Below, in pieces: positions 44,114 to 53,320 of a stretch of DNA of 64,000 bases; position 1 is the stretch's first letter; the number at the start of each line of letters is the position of its first letter. Below the pieces are notes generated by a model that worked only from the letters and a program-made list of their open reading frames with translations, searched no databases and was not told where the DNA came from. A program made the translations under genes and the position numbers. Source of the stretch: an uncultured Bacteroidia bacterium (GTDB taxonomy: Bacteria; Bacteroidota; Bacteroidia; Bacteroidales; UBA932); NCBI GenBank assembly GCA_902780935.1, contig CACZHP010000010.1, forward strand, positions 1 to 64,000, given 5' to 3'.

Positions 44114-45022
44114 CTATTCAAAAACGTCCATCGGGACTCCCCTCCAGCTGTTGGGGGTCTTGAGGTGGAAGACCTTTGCCACAGTGGCGGCCATATCGTA
44201 CTGGATCATCGGCTCGGTGATCTCATGGTTCTTCTTGATCCCCTTGCCCCAGACCACGAACGGAGTCTCGATCTCGCCAGTAGAGTCACCGCCATGGCCG
44301 GTGCCCTCATGACCGTGGTCGGAAGTGATCATGAATATCGTGTCGTCGTATATTCCGGCCTCCTTCACGCCCTCGACAATCCTGCGGATGCGGTCGTCAA
44401 CCTTCGGAAGCTCAGCCATATACTCAGGGGAACCCTTTCCATAGGAGTGACCCATGTGGTCAAGAGCGTCGATGTGGATGAAGCAGATGACGGGCTTCTT
44501 ATCCTTGATGTACTTCACGCTCTCCTCAACGATAGCGTCGGGATGCTCTGAAGGACCATTGATCTTCTTCTTGTAGCTGACGCACATGGTGTCGGCGTAG
44601 TTCTGGAAGTCTCCCCACTCGCACACGACACCGGTCTCGGCATCAGGCCTTTCCAACCGCATCAGATGGAAGAAAGTAGGCTGCGCCTTATGCTCTGTCT
44701 GGACAAGCGGCTTGAAAGTAGGTTTTTTCTCGTTGCCGGTGATACCGGAGACCTCAACCGGGGTTCCGTTCATCATGGCCGCCCAGTTCGGACCGCTGAT
44801 TGAAGGACGTACGGTACGCTTATAGAGAGTCCATGAACCTTCTTTCATCTTCTCCTTGATAAATGGCGTGTCACCATCCTCAAAACTCCAGGTTCCCCAT
44901 CCGTCAAGTCCGATGATAATCACATGATCGGCGATGTCCTTCGTGCTCTCACTTCCCTTAGGAGACTGGCACGCGCCCGCCATCAGGAGAGCGGCCGCCA
45001 GTAAAACAAATCCTTTCTTCAT
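44114..45022 (-). CDS. Lipoprotein of the alkaline phosphatase / type I phosphodiesterase family
   Basis: The 302-residue product has a lipoprotein signal (MKKGFVLLAAALLMAGAC, Cys18) and alkaline-phosphatase-superfamily metal blocks: VIIIGLDGWGTW (first Asp), HIDALDHMGH (His and Asp) and ITSDHGHEGTGHGG (Asp-His pair plus His). Type I nucleotide pyrophosphatase/phosphodiesterase is the best fit, possibly phosphonate or phospho-sugar hydrolysis. It is the last gene of a minus-strand run of four. Confidence 0.82.
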   Translation of the reverse strand: MKKGFVLLAAALLMAGACQSPKGSESTKDIADHVIIIGLDGWGTWSFEDGDTPFIKEKMKEGSWTLYKRTVRPSISGPNWAAMMNGTPVEVSGITGNEKKPTFKPLVQTEHKAQPTFFHLMRLERPDAETGVVCEWGDFQNYADTMCVSYKKKINGPSEHPDAIVEESVKYIKDKKPVICFIHIDALDHMGHSYGKGSPEYMAELPKVDDRIRRIVEGVKEAGIYDDTIFMITSDHGHEGTGHGGDSTGEIETPFVVWGKGIKKNHEITEPMIQYDMAATVAKVFHLKTPNSWRGVPMDVFE

Positions 45023-45042
45023 GATAATATCTTGATACTAAA

Positions 45043-46584
45043 TTACTTCTTAACCACCACAGTCCTATAGGCACCGTCCTTGTAAAGGTTGAGCATCGCC
45101 CTTAAGGAAGCGTATTCCTTCACCGGAATGATGGTCTTCACGATCTTCGCCTCACGGGTATAGACCGCTGTGCCGCCATCGACGGTCAGCTTGACCTTGA
45201 CGGAACCGGCCGGACTCGAGAGGGTCTTCTCGAAGGGCACTGAGACAATAGTCCCACCCTCGGGAGCGGAGATCCTGTAAGTTACGCTCTCGTCCAGCTT
45301 AAAGGGAAGTTCAAAGGGATATGACCTTGCGGAATTGAGGTTCCTCAAGCCGACCGCATCGAGGCCTTCCCTTGCCGAAGGAATCTTAAAGACAAGATAA
45401 TCACCGGCTTCCGTAGCCTGTTTAGGATCAAGGGCCAAAGTCTCATCTATCCTTACCTGGGAGACAGCCTCCGGCACTTCGACAGTCCCGGAAGGGGAAA
45501 GCGCCTGGAAACGTCCCTTCAGTTCACTGACAGGACGGGAGAACCCGCCGGCCGCCGAGTAATACTTGTCGGCCGCCTTGATCCACATGGCTCCGGAAAT
45601 CGTCTGAAGGCAAGGCGGGCATGTGGGCTCGAACATGGCCACAGGCTCGGCTTTGACACCGACAGCGTCAGCCAGGCTGAGCATGAGAGCGGCCTTCTCC
45701 TCGAAGGTGCCATAAGCGGAGGCGACCACCTCGGATGGCTTCCTGACTTTTCCGGCCTGACGCAAAGGCAGGGCGCAAAAGCCGAGATCCCGGGCGATCC
45801 AGGAGGAGATGGCGTCCATCTTTTCAGTGTCACTTTTCTTGCCCTCGCAGATCTTGGCGGCCAGTGCGGACATGTCCTCCTTGGGAAGATTAAACACAGC
45901 CGATGCTCCCTTGCCGGGATCCACTGAAGCGTAAATATATGGAGCGTCGTCGACAGGAGCGAATGACTCAAACAGCCTGGCCGGGATCCCGGAGGCCTTG
46001 AAGGTATATTCACGGCCGTCGGCGGACTTGGTCATCTTAGCCCCAAGATTCTGGCTGACAACAAGTTCCTTTCCGGCAGGCACCTCAACCACAAGGGTGT
46101 AATCCCTGATGGGAGAAGCCTCGTTGAACCTGCGGAATATATCCCCGGAGCCAGGGAAACCCGGCTTTGTCGTGATAGTGTAGTCCAAGGATATAATGGC
46201 TCCGGGCTCAAGACCAGTATGGGTCACGACCATCTCCTTGAGATGATTGTAGGCCGGAGCGTCGGCAGCGGCGCTCGGAAGCACCTCGTTCAGGGCATTC
46301 GGAGGAAGCGGAATCACAGTCTCGTCAGCCTGCACGGTATGGCAGCCGTCGATCGAAAGGGTCTGGAACTCGGGATTATAGACGATGAAGGTCTCGCCGT
46401 AGAGATTGTGGATGGAATAGAAAGTATTGACCTTCAGTTCTTTGTGATATTTATACACCACAGACCCATCGTCTCCGATGGTATATTTTTCCCTAAGGGA
46501 GATAAACTCCCCTTCCGTCTTCTGGGCGAAAAGCCCGGTCGCTATCATTAACCCTGAAAGCAGGGTGAAAACAGTCTTTCTCAT
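45043..46584 (-). CDS. DUF3857 protein with inactivated transglutaminase-like domain
   Basis: The 513-residue exported protein (signal MRKTVFTLLSGLMIATGLFA) has a DUF3857 N-terminal half (LREKYTIGDDGSVVYKYHKEL, partly quoted) and a domain that aligns with the transglutaminase core of its upstream neighbour. Where that gene has GVCKDKASML, this one has GTFEEKAALM, so the catalytic Cys is Phe294, and the His and Asp blocks are also missing. It is probably a non-catalytic paralogue; a scaffold or ligand-binding role is a guess. Confidence 0.8.
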   Translation of the reverse strand: MRKTVFTLLSGLMIATGLFAQKTEGEFISLREKYTIGDDGSVVYKYHKELKVNTFYSIHNLYGETFIVYNPEFQTLSIDGCHTVQADETVIPLPPNALNEVLPSAAADAPAYNHLKEMVVTHTGLEPGAIISLDYTITTKPGFPGSGDIFRRFNEASPIRDYTLVVEVPAGKELVVSQNLGAKMTKSADGREYTFKASGIPARLFESFAPVDDAPYIYASVDPGKGASAVFNLPKEDMSALAAKICEGKKSDTEKMDAISSWIARDLGFCALPLRQAGKVRKPSEVVASAYGTFEEKAALMLSLADAVGVKAEPVAMFEPTCPPCLQTISGAMWIKAADKYYSAAGGFSRPVSELKGRFQALSPSGTVEVPEAVSQVRIDETLALDPKQATEAGDYLVFKIPSAREGLDAVGLRNLNSARSYPFELPFKLDESVTYRISAPEGGTIVSVPFEKTLSSPAGSVKVKLTVDGGTAVYTREAKIVKTIIPVKEYASLRAMLNLYKDGAYRTVVVKK

Positions 46585-46593
46585 GGCTTTTCC

Positions 46594-48546
46594 CTATTTT
46601 AAGACAATCGTATTCTCCTCAATTGATTTCCACGCCTCGACAGCTTTCTTGAAGCCGGGATAGTCCTCGGCCTCATAGACACGTTTCTTCAGGGCGATTG
46701 AAGTGTTGATGTTGACTGTCGAACCAGTCTGGGTGATCTTCCCGGTGAAGTCGGCCGCCTCCCCGGAGACATTCTCCCCAGCGGTGGCCGATAGCCTCAT
46801 TCCCTTCGGAACAGTCACATTCTCATTGGCTTCCACGAGTCTGGAGCAAGAGTCCTTGAAGCCGAACTCCCTTTCAGGAAGGTTCGTGTTCACCCTGAGG
46901 AAAGTCTTCGCCCTGTTGTAAAGACGACCGGAGACCGGCATATAGAGCAGAGCCCCGTCAGAAGTCTTGACCGCATAGGAAGGAATCGAGAACTTCGCTG
47001 TGATCTTTATGGGAGCGTCGAGATAGTAGTCGGGATTCTTCCCGTAGTTGACGCTTATCATCTTCGCTTCAGGATCGATCGAGAGTATCTCGTTCTCCAT
47101 GGCCTTCTGCCAGTTGGCCACATAGCTCTTGGTGAAGGGACTCCGCACGGAGGCGTCTGACTGGCCCTCGGCGGTGACGGTATATTCCCCGACAAGGTTG
47201 CCGTCTTTATCGAGCGTGGTCTTCACATTGAGTTTCAAGTAGTGGTTCTCGGGGGCGGAGACCGGTGTCAGCATAAGCGGAGAGCCCTCCGGCAGGCCCG
47301 GAAGGTAGTTCTGCTGCTGCTCGGCGCTGGACCAGTTCTCACGGGTGAAAGGCACCCAGGTCGGATCGAGCGGGGTATAGACTCCGTTCGAGAGTTTAAC
47401 GACGACCACACAATGGTTGAAATGGTCCGCCGGGATGCTCTCGATCCTCGAACCGGCCATGGTCATAGCCGGATGAGCCTCGAACCCGGCCACCCGGAGC
47501 ATGGTGATAAGCATGGATGCCTTGTCCTTGCACACCCCGCAGCGGTCCGTGAAATTCATCTTGGCGTTGTGGAGGGTATATCCCTCACCCTCGCCCATGG
47601 ATATTCCCGAATAACGCATGTAATCGGCCACCCAGTGGGTCAGAAGCCAGATTTTCCTCTGCTCATCAGTGACACCCTTCAGGATCTCGGCCACTTTTTT
47701 CTCCACTTCGGGAGTCGGCTCAAAGCTGCCGTAATCCTCATTGACTCCACTGAACCAGACTGACTTGTCCTCCCACTTGGGAGTCGAGGAGAGCATGAGC
47801 TTGGGAGCCACATCAAAGAGATCCACCATATTGGGCTCTCTGCGGAACGGCCTCGCGTCAGAGACGGAGAAACTCATGAACTTACGGTCTCCGTCAACCC
47901 TTACCGAAGAATGACACTCTCCCTGATAGAACTCGTACTGCACCTCCTTGTCCCTGGGGACATCGATGGTGTAGATCTTCGAGACGGTGGGATAGGTCAC
48001 CCAGAAAGGTACGATGTCGTAGAAGTTGCCCTTCATCGGAGGGATGAAGCGGTCTTCCTCGTCAAAACTCCCGGATGCGAGCAGGGCATATGTGAAGCCC
48101 TTCTTGCCTATCCGGTAATCGATGATGTCTCCCGGCTCCAGGGCACCCACCTCGATCATAATCTGCCTGGCGCCCCAGTAGATAGCCCTCGCCGGAGCGG
48201 CGTAGTCGCAGACCGTTGAAAGATCGATGTTCTTGACGGAACCGTCCGCCTTGTAAACCTTCACATCCTCGAATACGGCCTGGGCTGTCAGAGGATCATA
48301 GTCATATTTCAGGACCCTGTGCCTCAGGGCACCTTCCGTGGTCTGGACCTTGATGACCTGATGGATGTCAAAAGAGCCGGAGCCGGAGTCCTTGAAACGC
48401 ACGCCTGTGCTGTCCAGCAGCACCACCGCAGCTGCGGAAGCCAGGTCAGGCTGCCGGGAAAGCCGTTTCTCCAAAGGCCTCCACGACTGCGAAAACCCCG
48501 GAAACGCGATCCCCGCCATCAATAAGGATAAAAGGAACTTTTTCAT
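46594..48546 (-). CDS. DUF3857 protein with transglutaminase-like domain
   Basis: The 650-residue exported protein (signal MKKFLLSLLMAGIAFPGFSQ) combines an N-terminal DUF3857 beta domain and a transglutaminase-like core with an intact triad: Cys339 in CGVCKDKA, His in DHFNHCVVVV and Asp in TPLDPTW, followed by a C-terminal beta domain. Such proteins in Bacteroidetes are periplasmic and of unknown substrate. It is followed after 9 bases by its inactive paralogue. Confidence 0.85.
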   Translation of the reverse strand: MKKFLLSLLMAGIAFPGFSQSWRPLEKRLSRQPDLASAAAVVLLDSTGVRFKDSGSGSFDIHQVIKVQTTEGALRHRVLKYDYDPLTAQAVFEDVKVYKADGSVKNIDLSTVCDYAAPARAIYWGARQIMIEVGALEPGDIIDYRIGKKGFTYALLASGSFDEEDRFIPPMKGNFYDIVPFWVTYPTVSKIYTIDVPRDKEVQYEFYQGECHSSVRVDGDRKFMSFSVSDARPFRREPNMVDLFDVAPKLMLSSTPKWEDKSVWFSGVNEDYGSFEPTPEVEKKVAEILKGVTDEQRKIWLLTHWVADYMRYSGISMGEGEGYTLHNAKMNFTDRCGVCKDKASMLITMLRVAGFEAHPAMTMAGSRIESIPADHFNHCVVVVKLSNGVYTPLDPTWVPFTRENWSSAEQQQNYLPGLPEGSPLMLTPVSAPENHYLKLNVKTTLDKDGNLVGEYTVTAEGQSDASVRSPFTKSYVANWQKAMENEILSIDPEAKMISVNYGKNPDYYLDAPIKITAKFSIPSYAVKTSDGALLYMPVSGRLYNRAKTFLRVNTNLPEREFGFKDSCSRLVEANENVTVPKGMRLSATAGENVSGEAADFTGKITQTGSTVNINTSIALKKRVYEAEDYPGFKKAVEAWKSIEENTIVLK

Positions 48547-48561
48547 TTCTGATATATTATT

Positions 48562-48677
48562 TCGAACGGGAGTCCATCTATTGGGGAACCACTGCCACCC
48601 TCGGCACGTTAAGAGGGAGGGGCCCTTTGGGAGGGGCCGCGAAGCGGCGGTTCAACAATAGATGGACTCCCGTTCGA
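48562..48677. repeat. Intergenic hairpin element of repeat family B
   Basis: Two perfect 22-bp arms face each other, 48562-48583 (beginning TCGAACGGGAGTCC) and 48656-48677 (ending GGACTCCCGTTCGA). Between them lies a related family B core with CTGCCACCCTCGGCAC at 48592-48607 and GCCGCGAAGCGGC. The element lies between the end of the Gfo/Idh gene and the start of the DUF3857 gene on the minus strand and could form a strong RNA hairpin between them. Confidence 0.85.
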
Positions 48678-48682
48678 GAATT

Positions 48683-50023
48683 TTAAAAGTCGAGTTTGTA
48701 GCCCGGACGATAGTCGTAATGCATCAGCTTAGTGGCCTCCGGGTCATGCATGAACTTCTGCACAATCGGGTTCCAGACGACTGGCCTGCCGAGTTCCATA
48801 GCGATATTGCCAAGGTTGCAGACCGTGCAGGAGGAATGTCCAACCTCAACGGGAACGTTAGGATCGATCCTGGACTTGACAGCCTCGATGAACGCCCTGT
48901 GGTGGCCGACCTTGGTCTCGTAAGGAACAGAATCGTCTCCGGCGGCGGCCTTCATCTCAAGCTTCTTGTCGGAAGCCTCGTACTTGCCGCGGGAAACCTT
49001 GATCCAACCATCCTCTCCGTAGATCTGGACGCCGGGAGTCGTCCCGTCGAAAGGCTCCTCGGACACGATGATGCCGTTGTCATATTTGTAGGTCAGGTGC
49101 TCGTAGAAGCTGTAGCCGGCGGGAATGACCTCGACAGGACCGCTGCCATCCTTGCCGATGGCCCACTGGGCGATGTCGAACATGTGCGCGCCCCAGTCTG
49201 TCATCAGGCCGCCGCCCATGGGCTTGTACCAACGCCAGGCTCCCCAGAGCTGCTCGTCATGCTCATCATTGACGATAGGATCGAGATCGGAGTGGTAATA
49301 CACGGAGGTAGGGAGTGGTCCGAGCCACTTGTCCCAGTTCAGGCCTGCGGGAACCTCCATCCTCGGAAGCGGGCAGGGAACTGGAGCGGCGGAGTTCGGG
49401 TTGGCGCTGTTGCGGCCGACATAGACCTTGATCTTGTGGATCTGTCCGAGATCTCCCTCGCGTGCGTGGGTCGCGGCGGTGATGAACTCATCGCTGGAGC
49501 GCTGCTGGCTGCCGACCTGAAGGATCCTGTTATATTTGCGTACGGCCTTGACAAGCTGCTGGCCCTCGTAGATTGTCAGGGTCATCGGCTTCTCAAGATA
49601 CACATCCTTTCCAGCCTTGCAGGCGGCGATGGCGATGATGGCGTGCTGATGGTCAGGAACAGCGATCACAACAGCGTCGATGTCGGGACGGGCCAGAAGA
49701 TCCTGGTAGTCCTCATACATATCGACCTTGACCTTCTTCTCCCCTTTCTCCTGGTAATATTTTGTGACCCTCTTGACGAAACGGTCTCTCTTGATGTCAT
49801 ACACATCGCAGCCGGCGACGACTCTCACATCATCCATCTTCATGAATCCCTGCAGCAAGTACATTGCCTGCTGGCCGAGGCCGATGAAGCCCATGTTGAT
49901 TTTACCGTTGGCTGATTTTTTCGCCGAGGCCTTGGATGCGGCCGAAGCGCTGACAATACCGGCAGGCATCATGATGCCCGCGGCTCCGATAGCGGAAGCT
50001 TTCAAGAAATCTCTACGTACCAT
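48683..50023 (-). CDS. Exported Gfo/Idh/MocA-family oxidoreductase
   Basis: A 446-residue NAD(P)-dependent sugar oxidoreductase. It has a Tat signal (MVRRDFLKASAIGAAG, Arg3-Arg4), a Rossmann start MGFIGLGQQA, the EKP motif (YLEKPMTL) and a C-terminal alpha/beta domain. Secreted Gfo/Idh proteins of this kind are common in Bacteroidetes and some are glycosidases using bound NAD. The substrate is unknown. It begins the run Gfo/Idh, DUF3857, DUF3857-like, phosphodiesterase. Confidence 0.9.
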   Translation of the reverse strand: MVRRDFLKASAIGAAGIMMPAGIVSASAASKASAKKSANGKINMGFIGLGQQAMYLLQGFMKMDDVRVVAGCDVYDIKRDRFVKRVTKYYQEKGEKKVKVDMYEDYQDLLARPDIDAVVIAVPDHQHAIIAIAACKAGKDVYLEKPMTLTIYEGQQLVKAVRKYNRILQVGSQQRSSDEFITAATHAREGDLGQIHKIKVYVGRNSANPNSAAPVPCPLPRMEVPAGLNWDKWLGPLPTSVYYHSDLDPIVNDEHDEQLWGAWRWYKPMGGGLMTDWGAHMFDIAQWAIGKDGSGPVEVIPAGYSFYEHLTYKYDNGIIVSEEPFDGTTPGVQIYGEDGWIKVSRGKYEASDKKLEMKAAAGDDSVPYETKVGHHRAFIEAVKSRIDPNVPVEVGHSSCTVCNLGNIAMELGRPVVWNPIVQKFMHDPEATKLMHYDYRPGYKLDF

Positions 50024-50185
50024 GTTTCAGTGTTTAATCATTGATATCGTAAATATAAGAATAATTCGCGAAATAATCATCAATCGCCAGAGTCTTTGGC
50101 ACGGAAATGGTATAATCTTAAAACGACATAATTTTTTACCCATAAACCAAAAACTGACTCAATAGTTATTTCATAAGTATTGGAC

Positions 50186-50229
50186 AAATATAACGGAAAC
50201 CTGTCGGGAGACACGTTTCCGTTATATTT
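50186..50229. repeat. Inverted repeat upstream of the CotH gene
   Basis: AAATATAACGGAAAC (50186-50200) pairs perfectly with GTTTCCGTTATATTT (50215-50229), a 15-bp stem with a 14-base loop (CTGTCGGGAGACAC). It lies directly before the -33 element of the cotH promoter. It could be an operator for a dimeric regulator or an attenuator; a left-arm TATATTTG on the minus strand (50185-50192) may also serve the divergent Gfo/Idh gene. Confidence 0.6.
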
Positions 50230-50230
50230 A

Positions 50231-50261
50231 TTTGTTGATTCAACCAAAATACATACTTTTG
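50231..50261 (+). promoter_or_regulatory. Promoter of the CotH-family gene
   Basis: TTTG (50231-50234), a 19-base spacer and TACTTTTG (50254-50261) give an exact match to the Bacteroidetes consensus TTTG-N19-21-TAnnTTTG. The predicted start near 50268 precedes the ATG at 50294 by about 26 bases. This excludes the earlier in-frame ATG at 50180 as the true start. Confidence 0.75.
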
Positions 50262-50293
50262 TAAAGGGCCTAATCATCGGTTCCTTTAGCTTT

Positions 50294-52009
50294 ATGCGCT
50301 TAAAGAGATCCATATACTTTTTCTTGATTCTACTTTTTGCGATCCCTGGTTGCAAACACACCAATATACCTGATATTCCAGCGGTCGAGGAAGAACCAGT
50401 TGTTGTGTTCTCCGACGAGGCCGGCGCATATTCCGAAAGTCCGAAGGTGATCACGCTTTCCGCCCCCAGTGGCCACCGCATATATTACACGAAAGACGGC
50501 TCCATCCCAACCACAAAGTCCACGCTCTACTCCAGACCGATCATGCTCACCGAGGAAGGCAACAGGTGGGTCGACAAGTCAGCGGTGGAGAAGATGTCCA
50601 TAAAGATCGACGGCCGGCTTATCAATCCCATTTCCGTTTCCTCCGACCTTCCCTCGGCCAACGTCATCCGGGCGATGGCGGTCGCTCCCGACGGGACGCA
50701 GAGCAAGGTCGTGACAAAGACATACTTCATCGGAGCGGACCTGAGGAAGGATTACGACAACGTCATGGTCGTCTCGATAGCCACTGATCCTGAAAACCTT
50801 CTGGACTACAAGAAAGGAATTCTCGCCACAGGAAAGATCTTTGACGAATGGAGTAACACCGCCGAGGCTGCCTCGGTCCTTGCGAACAACGAGTGGTGGA
50901 AGGTTGTAGCGAACTACACCCAGAAAGGGAAGGCTTGGGAACGTCCGATATCCATCGAGTTTTTCGACAACTCCAATTCTCTCTCCCACCAGCAAGATGC
51001 CGGCCTGCGCCTAAAAGGCAGGGCCTCCAGGATGTTTGGGCAGAAATCCTTCAATATCTATTTCAGAGAGTCGTACGGAGAGAAAGGACTCTCCTACCCC
51101 GTATTCCCGGGCTTTCCTGTCAAAGCTTTCTCGCTTCGAAATGGCGGCAACGACACTAAATATCTGAAATTCAAGGACTCCTGGATCCAGTCCAGGCTCA
51201 CTGACAAGGCTTTTTCCACCCAGCTCAGCAGGATCGCGGTCGTTTTCATCAACGGGGAGTACTGGGGTCACTACAGCCTTGAGGAGAGGTACGACGACTG
51301 CTACGTCGAGAACCACTACGGGGTGAAAGACCCCCTGATCATCAAAGAAGGGGAAGTCGAGGAAGGTAAGGACTCTGACATCCAGTTATATAAGGATCTA
51401 CTCTTGTTCGCGGACAAAGACCTGTCCGACGAAAGCGAGTGGCAAGCTTTCAAGCAGGTCATGGACATCCGGAGTATGGCGGACTACTACGCCGCTGAGA
51501 TCTACATCGGCAACAGAGACTGGATGCAAGATGTGAACACCGAACTCTGGCGTAGCTTAAGCGTCGATCCATCAAATCCTTATGCGGACGGACGCTGGCG
51601 ATTTATTTTGTTCGACACCGAATACTCATCCGCATTATATGAGCAATATGAGACCTCGGCTTCCTACGACTCCTTCGCCAAAGCGATGAATGACCATCCT
51701 CTGTTCGCGTCAGCGGTCAGGAACCCGGAGTTCCAGGCTCTTTTCAAAGAATCCATCCTAGACATCGCGAACCGTTGTTTTGAGCCCGGAGATGTGGAGA
51801 AAGACCTGAGGGCATGGGAGGGAAAATGGCGGCCGTATATGCCAAACTACTACAAACGGTTCGGAGACACCTCCTGGGCATGGAGCAGATATATGAACCT
51901 TACCATCAGTTTCTTCAAGGACAGAGCCGCCCACATCCTTCCGGCAGTCGAAAAAGGTCTTTCGGAAGCTATTCAGGATAAAGAAGATACGGACGGCGGA
52001 GCTTCTTAA
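50294..52009 (+). CDS. CotH-kinase-family lipoprotein
   Basis: CotH-like kinases phosphorylate secreted proteins in spore formers; in Bacteroidetes such surface proteins are common and less understood. The frame is open to 50180, but ATG 50294 follows the promoter and begins a lipoprotein signal (MRLKRSIYFFLILLFAIPGC, Cys20). Next is a chitobiase/Ig-like segment (YYTKDGSIPTT), then the CotH domain with DAGLRLKGRASRMFGQKSF and DGRWRFILFDTEYSSAL. The last 41 bases overlap the end of the convergent namZ gene. Confidence 0.82.
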   Translation: MRLKRSIYFFLILLFAIPGCKHTNIPDIPAVEEEPVVVFSDEAGAYSESPKVITLSAPSGHRIYYTKDGSIPTTKSTLYSRPIMLTEEGNRWVDKSAVEKMSIKIDGRLINPISVSSDLPSANVIRAMAVAPDGTQSKVVTKTYFIGADLRKDYDNVMVVSIATDPENLLDYKKGILATGKIFDEWSNTAEAASVLANNEWWKVVANYTQKGKAWERPISIEFFDNSNSLSHQQDAGLRLKGRASRMFGQKSFNIYFRESYGEKGLSYPVFPGFPVKAFSLRNGGNDTKYLKFKDSWIQSRLTDKAFSTQLSRIAVVFINGEYWGHYSLEERYDDCYVENHYGVKDPLIIKEGEVEEGKDSDIQLYKDLLLFADKDLSDESEWQAFKQVMDIRSMADYYAAEIYIGNRDWMQDVNTELWRSLSVDPSNPYADGRWRFILFDTEYSSALYEQYETSASYDSFAKAMNDHPLFASAVRNPEFQALFKESILDIANRCFEPGDVEKDLRAWEGKWRPYMPNYYKRFGDTSWAWSRYMNLTISFFKDRAAHILPAVEKGLSEAIQDKEDTDGGAS

Positions 52010-53225
52010 AGGCCTCGACATCATCCTTCCACCTGGCCTTGATCTCTTCAGCGGACGCACCCTCCAGGATCATATTCCGGACATAGTCTGTACCGGCGAG
52101 GAGGTCGAAAAACCGGTTATTCCCGAAAAAACCCTCTCTCATATTCAAGTCCCTGAAAGCCCGGATCACATAATCGAGATTCACCCCCTCATTCCAGATA
52201 TCCTCCAAGGGTTTCTCCCGAAGATCCTCCCCATGGCAAAGCTGGTCCTTGCAAGGCGGGTTCTTCGCACCAGGGACGCTCCGTGGGGTGAAAGTGAAAG
52301 GCAAGGTCATGTCCGGATGGCCGAACATCTCGAAAGGAGCCTCTGTCCCCCGACCCAGCGAGACGACAGTCCCCTCGAAGAAACAGGTGGAGGAATATAG
52401 GTACACCGCCCTCATCGACTTCAGGTTCGGAGACGGCGGCATGATCAGGTCCGTCTTGGTCCCATGGGAATATCCAAGGCACGGAACAACCTGAAGATCA
52501 CACTTTAAGCCTCCCTCAAGCCAGCCTTCTCCGTTGATCATGAGGGCAAGTTCCCCGAGCGTCATCCCATGGACGGTCGGGATGGGCAGGGCGCCCACTC
52601 CGGATTTGAAGCCAGGCTCCAGGACGGGTCCGTCCACATAGAAACCGTTGGGATTCGGGCGGTCAAGGACTATGACTTCCTTTCCATGGGCCGCGCATGC
52701 TTCCATCAAGTGGAGCATCGTGATGTAATATGTGTAATATCTGAGCCCGACATCCTGGATGTCAACCAGAAGCACATCAAACCTATCCGCATTGGCCTGT
52801 GGAGCTTCCTTTCCCCCCTGTCCGAAAAGGGAGACTATCTCCACCCCCGTCTCAGGATCCCTTCCGCTCTCGACACTCTCACCAGCGTCAGCGTCTCCCC
52901 GGAACCCATGCTCGGGAGAAAATATGAGTTTCACCTCGACTCCCTTTTCAATCAGCACATCCACCAGGTGTGGGCCGAAACCTTCTTCAGTCACCTTGTT
53001 CCCGACAATCCCCGACTGATTGCTGAAAACGGCCACCCTTTTGTCCCGCAGTCCGGGGACATATTCCTCAAACCGCTCGTCCCCGAGGGTCACCTCGATC
53101 CCGGCCCCGTCTAACTGGCTTCCGCTTGGCTTTTTACCCGGCTGCCCGCAAGACAGCAGGCAAGACAGCAATCCCGCCCCCAATGCCACAGCCCTGAATA
53201 TTCCGCTCATATTCCGCATAATCAT
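51969..53225 (-). CDS. namZ: Exo-beta-N-acetylmuramidase NamZ-like lipoprotein (DUF1343)
   Basis: NamZ removes terminal MurNAc from peptidoglycan fragments (GH171 family). The 418-residue lipoprotein (lipobox Cys near residue 26; starts at Met1, 3 or 6 are possible) shows the DUF1343 signatures NQSGIVGN, FSPEHGFRGDADAGE, LLVDIQDVGLRYYTYYITM (in part), LDRPNPNG and NGEGWLEGGLKCDLQVVPC (in part). It likely salvages cell-wall sugar at the surface. It converges with and overlaps cotH. Confidence 0.88.
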   Translation of the reverse strand: MIMRNMSGIFRAVALGAGLLSCLLSCGQPGKKPSGSQLDGAGIEVTLGDERFEEYVPGLRDKRVAVFSNQSGIVGNKVTEEGFGPHLVDVLIEKGVEVKLIFSPEHGFRGDADAGESVESGRDPETGVEIVSLFGQGGKEAPQANADRFDVLLVDIQDVGLRYYTYYITMLHLMEACAAHGKEVIVLDRPNPNGFYVDGPVLEPGFKSGVGALPIPTVHGMTLGELALMINGEGWLEGGLKCDLQVVPCLGYSHGTKTDLIMPPSPNLKSMRAVYLYSSTCFFEGTVVSLGRGTEAPFEMFGHPDMTLPFTFTPRSVPGAKNPPCKDQLCHGEDLREKPLEDIWNEGVNLDYVIRAFRDLNMREGFFGNNRFFDLLAGTDYVRNMILEGASAEEIKARWKDDVEAFKKLRRPYLLYPE

Positions 53226-53320
53226 ACTTTATCCCGATAAATATAAACATTCCTTATGAGAAGGTGGCCCCAAACCCGCATTTTATCGTTAAAAAGGGAG
53301 TTCAATAACGCCTGATAAGG

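Noticed and set aside
48562..48677. A CRISPR array or an insertion sequence at the intergenic inverted repeat
   Set aside because: There are only two arms facing each other, no spacer series, and no transposase frame.
48662..49915. A 417-codon open frame on the plus strand
   Set aside because: It is antisense to the Gfo/Idh gene, which has clear motifs and a Tat signal.
50180..50293. Upstream extension of the CotH gene
   Set aside because: It runs across an inverted repeat and the promoter; ATG 50294 begins a lipoprotein signal.
53226..53320. A terminator after the atp operon
   Set aside because: Only a weak short stem is visible and the T-run is not well placed.
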